NCBI GenBank assembly: GCA_050740975.1
Contig: JBOIEE010000262.1
Coordinates: forward strand, 1 to 10,528
Reading direction: 5' to 3'
Source: JBOHHR01 sp050740975
GTDB taxonomy: Bacteria; Pseudomonadota; Gammaproteobacteria; JBOHHR01
Length of the DNA: 10,528 bases
Below the pieces are notes generated by a model. That model was not told where the DNA came from, did no database searches, and was given only the letters and a program-made list of their open reading frames with translations. Shown one piece after another: positions 7,028-10,528 of this stretch; position 1 is the stretch's first letter; the number at the start of each line of letters is the position of its first letter. Both the position numbers and the translations under genes were made by a program.

Positions 7028-7028
7028 A

Positions 7029-7229
7029 GCGCGAAGCGAACGATTCGACGCCAAGCTCAAGGTTTTGGGTGAGAACGTCGAGCATCACGTCGATAAAGAA
7101 GAGAATGAGATGTTCCCTAAGATCCAGCGACTCTTCTCGAACGAGGAGTTGGACCAGATGGGACGGGAGCTGGACGCCGCCAAGACGGGGCGCGGCAAGA
7201 AACCGCAAGCTCATTCCCGCGCAAAATGA
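7029..7229 (+). pseudogene. Hemerythrin-like protein, C-terminal remnant
   Basis: In the third + frame, from about 7029 to TGA 7227-7229, the translation reads RSERFDAKLKVLGENVEHH, then VDKEENEMFPKIQRLF, then SNEELDQMGRELDAAK. This is the last helix region of HHE-type hemerythrins: the FDAKxKVLGExVEHHV.EEE.EMFP pattern with the HxxxE di-iron ligand motif (EHHVDKE). The N-terminal half with the other iron ligands is absent. Upstream the frame reads out of phase through the 3' end of the flavoenzyme, and no ATG or GTG with a ribosome site precedes the conserved part. I infer that a deletion fused the flavoenzyme's end to this fragment. Intact relatives bind O2 or NO, or act in iron and redox sensing, which would fit the neighbouring SOD. 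An internal ATG at 7110 would give only about 39 residues. Confidence 0.65.
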
Positions 7230-7244
7230 ACGCAGCGTTTAACT

Positions 7245-7253
7245 AAAGAGGAG
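7245..7253 (+). promoter_or_regulatory. Ribosome binding site of the small basic protein
   Basis: AAAGAGGAG lies six bases before ATG 7260, a strong Shine-Dalgarno match that fixes this start. Confidence 0.65.
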
Positions 7254-7259
7254 CAGTCC

Positions 7260-7559
7260 ATGCCAAGAGGAGACAAATCAAAGTATACCGATAAGCAGAA
7301 GCGTCAGGCTGAGCACATCGAGGAAGGCTACCGCGAGCGTGGTGTGCCGGAAGATGAGGCGGAAGCTCGGGCCTGGGCAACCGTTAACAAGATGACCGGC
7401 GGCGGCAAGAAGGCCGGTTCCGGTCGCGGCAAGGCCATCAACAAGGCTCCGGCGAGGAAAGGCGGCAGTAAAGGCGGAGCGGCTTCTGCATCACGCTCGG
7501 CGGCAGCACGCAGCGCTTCGGCAAAGAAAGCGGCGCAAACCCGGGCACGCAACCAATAG
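7260..7559 (+). CDS. Small basic plasmid-stabilization-like protein
   Basis: The 99-residue protein starts MPRGDKSKYTDKQKRQAEHI and contains YRERGVPEDEAEARAWATVNK followed by a Gly/Lys-rich TGGGKKAGSGRGK stretch. This is the signature of a small family in proteobacterial genomes that is often labelled 'plasmid stabilization protein'; its real function is not established. The N-terminal 45 residues are conserved and helical in appearance. The C-terminal half (about 45-99) is low-complexity, rich in Lys, Ala, Gly, Ser and Arg with a RKGGSKGGAA motif, and resembles histone H1-like tails. A nucleic-acid-binding role is plausible but unproven. It has a strong ribosome binding site and probably forms its own transcription unit or follows the flavoenzyme gene. 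Confidence 0.85.
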   Translation: MPRGDKSKYTDKQKRQAEHIEEGYRERGVPEDEAEARAWATVNKMTGGGKKAGSGRGKAINKAPARKGGSKGGAASASRSAAARSASAKKAAQTRARNQ

Positions 7560-7688
7560 TGGAATGGTAACGATCGCTGCGTTAATCGTTTATGCAACGT
7601 TCGCATTGGACGAATTGGTATTAAACGCTGTCATCGAACCAACGCCGGTCTCGTGTAGCGATACCGGCTCAATCCCTAATACAGTTCT

Positions 7689-7693
7689 GGAGG
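7689..7693 (+). promoter_or_regulatory. Ribosome binding site of the repeat protein
   Basis: GGAGG sits five bases before ATG 7699. It selects this start over the upstream in-frame ATG at 7564, whose extra 45 residues do not resemble a signal peptide. Confidence 0.65.
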
Positions 7694-7698
7694 TCATC

Positions 7699-7965
7699 AT
7701 GAAAGAGATTTATACGTTCTTGGCCGTATCGGCATTAAGTGTCGGTATGGCGGCCCCGGTGCTCGCGACAGATGTTGAGGATCAACGCGAAGAGGTGAGG
7801 CAACAGAGCCAGGATGTACGAGAAGAGCAGCGGGATGTGCGTGAAGAGCAACAGGACGTGCGGGACGAGCAGCGGGATGTGCCGAAAGAAACGCAGGATG
7901 TCAATCCTTCGCCGCCTGCAACTCGGCCAGCAGTTTCGTCAGGGCTGCGATGTCCACCGGCTTGA
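7699..7965 (+). CDS. Secreted heptapeptide-repeat protein, 3' end probably truncated
   Basis: ATG 7699 with a strong ribosome site begins an 88-residue protein. Residues 1-24 form a Sec signal peptide (MKEIYTFLAVSALSVGMAAPVLA-T, cleavage after VLA). The mature part is immediately six near-identical 7-residue units with consensus DVREEQR, highly charged and helical or coiled-coil in character, pointing to a periplasmic or extracellular rod-like protein. After the sixth unit and a final DV (about base 7902) the composition changes abruptly to PSPPATRPAVSSGLRCPPA. These bases are the antisense of the 3' end of the minus-strand kinase. I infer that the original repeat gene was cut at about 7900 by the rearrangement that brought in the kinase locus, so the last 20 or so residues are not native. 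Family unknown; no function is assigned. Confidence 0.65.
   Translation: MKEIYTFLAVSALSVGMAAPVLATDVEDQREEVRQQSQDVREEQRDVREEQQDVRDEQRDVPKETQDVNPSPPATRPAVSSGLRCPPA
7771..7902 (+). repeat. 21-bp tandem repeat, six units plus a partial
   Basis: Units start at 7771, 7792, 7813, 7834, 7855, 7876 and (partial) 7897, exactly 21 bases apart and in frame. They encode DVEDQRE, EVRQQSQ, DVREEQR, DVREEQQ, DVRDEQR and DVPKETQ. The three central units are closest to each other; the outer ones have diverged, as expected from expansion by slippage or unequal crossing over. There are no unique spacers, so this is not CRISPR. Confidence 0.85.
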
Positions 7966-9933
7966 CCAGGTGGGCGTTGAACCCGGCTTCCTCGGAGCGG
8001 CGTCGGTCCTCTTCCTGACCCCAACCCGTCAGGGCCACCAGCACCATGCCATTGCCCCACGGCTGTTCGCGGATCTTACGGGCCGTCTCAAAGCCGTTCA
8101 ATTTCGGAAGACCGATGTCGAGCAGCAGTACGTTGGGCCGGAACACGGCCGCCGCTTCCACCGCCTCAAGGCCGTCGTAAGCGGTGTGCGTCTCGTGGCC
8201 GGTCAGCTTGAGCAGCACGGCCAGAGACTCCGCCGAGTCCCGGTTGTCGTCGACCACGAGGATGCGGCGGGCGGTCGTGGGCGTCGACGCGCGGGCGGTC
8301 GGCTCGGGCGGCGGCGGTTTGAGCGTTTCCACCAAGATCGGCAGACGCACGGTGAATTCACTTCCCTGACCGACACCGGCGCTGTGGACTGCCACCGTGC
8401 CGCCGTGCAGCTCCACCAGGTTCTTCACCAGCGTTAGGCCGATCCCCAGCCCGCTTCTCGAACGCTCCAGCGAGGTATCGACCTGGGTGAACATATCGAA
8501 GATCCGGGGAAGCTCCTCGGCGGCGATGCCGATCCCGCTGTCCCGCACTCGAATAACGGCCTCTCCGCTCTCGCGCTCGACCGTGAGCCAAATGCGGCCG
8601 CCCTTCTCCGTGAACTTGCCGGCGTTGGTGAGCAGGTTGCCCATCACCTGCGCCAGCCGGATGGGGTCGGCGTTGAGATGCACCGGCTCGGGCGGCAAGG
8701 TGACCGTCAGCTCGTGGTCCATGCTCTCGTAGTGCGGACGGGCGGCTTCGATGGCGTGGTGTACGGCGGAGGCCAGCTCGATCCGCCCCCTGCAGAGCTC
8801 GATCTTGCCCCGGCTGATGCGGCTTACGTCAAGCAGTTCATCCACCAACCGGACCATCTGGCCGACTTGCCGCTCCATCATCGCGGACGCCGATCGGACG
8901 GCCTCCCCGCTGCCGTCCGTGAGCCGCAGAACTTGCAGGCTGTTCCGGATCGGGGCCAGGGGGTTACGCAGCTCATGGGCCAGCATCGCCAGGAACTCGT
9001 TCTTGCGGCGGTCGGCTTGGGACAATTCGGCGGCGAGCTTCCGCAACTCGTTCGCCGTCTGCCTTTGCTCATGGATGTCGGTGTTCGAGCCGATCCACAT
9101 CAGGACTTTGCCTCCGGCGTCCTTCAACGCCACCGCCCGGCTGAGGTGCCAGTGGTACTCGCCGTCCGCACGCCGGAAGCGATGCTCGAACTGGAACCGC
9201 TCACCGGTGTCGATGGAGTGCTGCCAGATTCGAACGTTCTCGGCCACGTCGTCGGGGTGGAGGAACTGCGTCCAGCCCCAATCCTTGATCTGCTCGAACG
9301 ACAGGCCGGTGAACTCGGTCCACTGGGGGTTGAAATAGTCCACGTCGCCATTGGGCTTGGCGGTGAAGATTTTCTGCGGCATGGAGTCCATGATAAACTG
9401 TAGCTGCCGCTGGCTCTCCCGCTCCGCTGCTTCCGCTCGCTTGCGCTCGGTGATGTCGCGAAAGCTCCAAACGCGGCCCACGTTCCGCTCATCGACGAAC
9501 TGGATCCGTGAAAAGCGCTCGAACACTCTGCCATCGGCGAGTTCCAGCAGATCGTAGCTTTCCGGCGGCGAAGCGGCGCAAATGTCGTCAACTCTGGCAA
9601 CGAATCGGGTGGGATCCTTGAAGTACCCGCAGGTGACTTCCAGCAGGTGCCGGTGTTCCCGCGAGTCAGTGATCGTGCGGGGCAGCCGCCACATCGTCAC
9701 AAACTTCTCGTTGAAGACCGTCACTTTACCGCCGTTGTCCGTGACCAGAATCCCATGGATTCGAGTGTTGCGCGCATCATCGCGAGAGAGTGGGCGAGTT
9801 CTTGCGTCTTGTGCTCCAACGCTTCCTTCGCCCGGACGAGTTCCTCCTCGGCACGCTGTCGTGTAAGGAGAATGCTCTTGGCGTTCTGTAGCGCAACCTC
9901 GCGCAGTAGTTGCTCTTCGTCCTGCTCTTTCAC
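7901..9933 (-). pseudogene. PAS-PAS-HisKA-HATPase-receiver hybrid kinase, frameshifted near its 5' end
   Basis: GTG 9933 (GGAGG six bases upstream) starts a coiled segment, KEQDEEQLLREVALQNAKSI onward to LAMMRATLESM, then hits a stop at 9721-9723. A second frame, open to 7901, resumes with GILVTDNGGKVTVFNEKF. These are adjacent pieces of one PAS domain, so about 1+3n bases were lost near 9754-9760. The downstream 607 residues (counted from GTG 9724) hold the rest of the first PAS (GRVWSFRDITERKRAE), a second PAS/PAC (about 105-220), HisKA with H250 (LAHELRNPLAP), HATPase (N363/N367, DSGIGI, GLGIGL) and a receiver with D491/D492, D536 and K588. Without correction the first PAS is split and the gene is probably damaged. 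Internal restart at GTG 9724 could still give a kinase with one intact PAS. The last 65 bases overlap the repeat protein gene tail to tail. Confidence 0.75.
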
Positions 9934-10280
9934 CACCCGCCTCCGATTATTCTCGACGCGAGCACCGTGCCTAGCACGCGCGCCCGGATTTTTTCAAACG
10001 CCGTGTCGCGACTGGTCGAGGTGTCGTCGCAGAAAGGCGAGAATCCGCAGTCGTCCGTTGTGCCGAGTTGCTCGACGGGAATGAACTTGGCCGCTTCGAG
10101 GATGCGGTCGCAGATCTCCTCAGGTGTCTCCACGCGCGGATCGATCGGCGCGACCACGCCGACGAAAATCCGCTGATCCGGCTTCATGTAATCCGGGTCC
10201 GTGCCGTCTCGTGTCGCGATTGCCTCAATCAGTGCAAGAGGTCTTGGGATACTCCCGATTGGCTCGGTTGGGATCGTCAT
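9930..10280 (-). pseudogene. Methionine-synthase-II-like protein with large internal deletion
   Basis: The frame from ATG 10280 (in-frame ATGs also at 10319 and 10343) to TGA 9930 joins two ends of a cobalamin-independent methionine synthase (MetE C-terminal domain)-like protein. The N-terminal segment is MTIPTEPIGSIPRPLALIEA. The C-terminal segment contains KPDQRIFVGVVAPIDPRVET, then EQLGTTDDCGFSPFCDDTSTS, then FEKIRARVLGT. The change occurs near residue 30 (about base 10190). Family members have about 340-370 residues and this product about 116, so some 220 residues are missing while the frame is kept. Of the Zn ligands only the final Cys (DDCGF) remains; the His, Cys and Glu ligands fell in the deleted part, so methyl transfer should be impossible. 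Its stop overlaps the kinase start (GTGA), indicating an original two-gene operon. No clear ribosome site favours one start. Confidence 0.7.
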
Positions 10281-10403
10281 ACGGAGGACGCCAATTTGTG
10301 GGTTTTCGCGCCCGAGCATCGAGATACTCGGGGGCTCCCTCATGCTTCCAGCGTGATCGATTCATTCACCCTCTCCTGCTGAGAGCGGGGACAACGATTC
10401 TAC
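10281..10403. other. Short gap between the methionine-synthase remnant and the IS630 transposase
   Basis: These 123 bases hold the alternative upstream starts of the methionine-synthase-like remnant (10319, 10343) and presumably the end of the IS630-type element. I could not place the terminal inverted repeat or a TA target duplication with confidence, because the other end of the element is outside the window. Confidence 0.3.
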
Positions 10404-10528
10404 CTAGTGTAGTGCTTCGTTTTTCTTGGAACTTAAGCGGCGATTGGCGCGAATGACTTTCTGCAGAATGTCATTGGCCGTGGCTGTCCAGACGAACGGC
10501 TTGGGGTGGTAGTTATGCATGGCGATAT
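10404..10528 (-). CDS. IS630-family transposase, C-terminal end (cut by window)
   Basis: The minus-strand frame is open from the window edge to TAG 10404-10406 and gives 41 residues. It reads IAMHNYHPKPFVWTATANDI, then LQKVIRANRRLSSKKNEALH. The Y/H-N...PKPFVWTA.A.DIL.KV.RA pattern is the typical C-terminus of IS630/Tc1-type DDE transposases. The catalytic DDE residues lie beyond the window, so integrity cannot be judged. The element points toward the deleted methionine-synthase gene and may have caused or accompanied its rearrangement. Confidence 0.75.
   Translation of the reverse strand, partial: IAMHNYHPKPFVWTATANDILQKVIRANRRLSSKKNEALH

Noticed and set aside
6464..7060. Minus-strand frame of 198 codons
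   Set aside because: It lies wholly opposite the well-conserved flavoenzyme and hemerythrin remnant and is a GC-rich shadow frame.
7569..7590. AACGAT/ATCGTT inverted repeat after the small basic protein gene
   Set aside because: A six-base stem with a ten-base loop and no T tract is too weak to call a terminator.
7771..7902. Possible CRISPR-like short repeat array
   Set aside because: The 21-bp units are contiguous without unique spacers and are in frame within a secreted protein, so they are coding tandem repeats.
8678..9403. Plus-strand frame of 241 codons
   Set aside because: It lies opposite conserved PAS, HisKA and HATPase sequence of the minus-strand kinase; no independent evidence of coding.

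Overview
The window comes from a GC-rich proteobacterium, most likely a gammaproteobacterium. The evidence is proteobacterial hybrid histidine kinases, an iron-type superoxide dismutase with AAQVWNH and DVWEHAYY signatures, and a small Lys/Ala-rich protein of a family common in Pseudomonas- and Burkholderia-like genomes. I cannot name the species. The DNA looks like an accessory, partly decaying chromosomal region: intact genes alternate with gene fragments, and small mobile-element traces lie near both ends.

Left part (1-3861): the 3' portion of a large hybrid histidine kinase with three C-terminal receiver domains, a 183-bp MITE-like element whose tip supplies that kinase's stop codon, and a complete receiver-kinase-receiver hybrid kinase. 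Both genes are on the + strand and probably belong to one signalling locus that the element split.

Middle (3862-7965), + strand: a gene-poor stretch of about 530 bp with a broken small lipoprotein gene (perhaps TolA-like), a repeated palindromic motif and a hairpin. Then come Fe-superoxide dismutase, a rhodanese-like sulfurtransferase, a 20-codon leader ORF overlapping the start of a dihydrolipoamide-dehydrogenase-like flavoenzyme, the C-terminal remnant of a hemerythrin, a small basic plasmid-stabilization-like protein, and a secreted protein built of 21-bp (7-residue) tandem repeats. Taken together this looks like a redox and sulfur stress-defence neighbourhood; that reading is an inference from gene content.

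Right part (7901-10528), - strand: a PAS-PAS-kinase-receiver hybrid kinase broken by a frameshift near its 5' end and overlapping the repeat protein gene tail to tail. Upstream, with a 4-base GTGA overlap, is an internally deleted methionine-synthase-II-like gene that keeps only its two ends. The window closes with the C-terminus of an IS630-family transposase. No tRNA, rRNA or CRISPR array was seen. I found no convincing new multi-gene system. The most informative observations are the MITE, the four broken genes, the repeat protein and the leader ORF.
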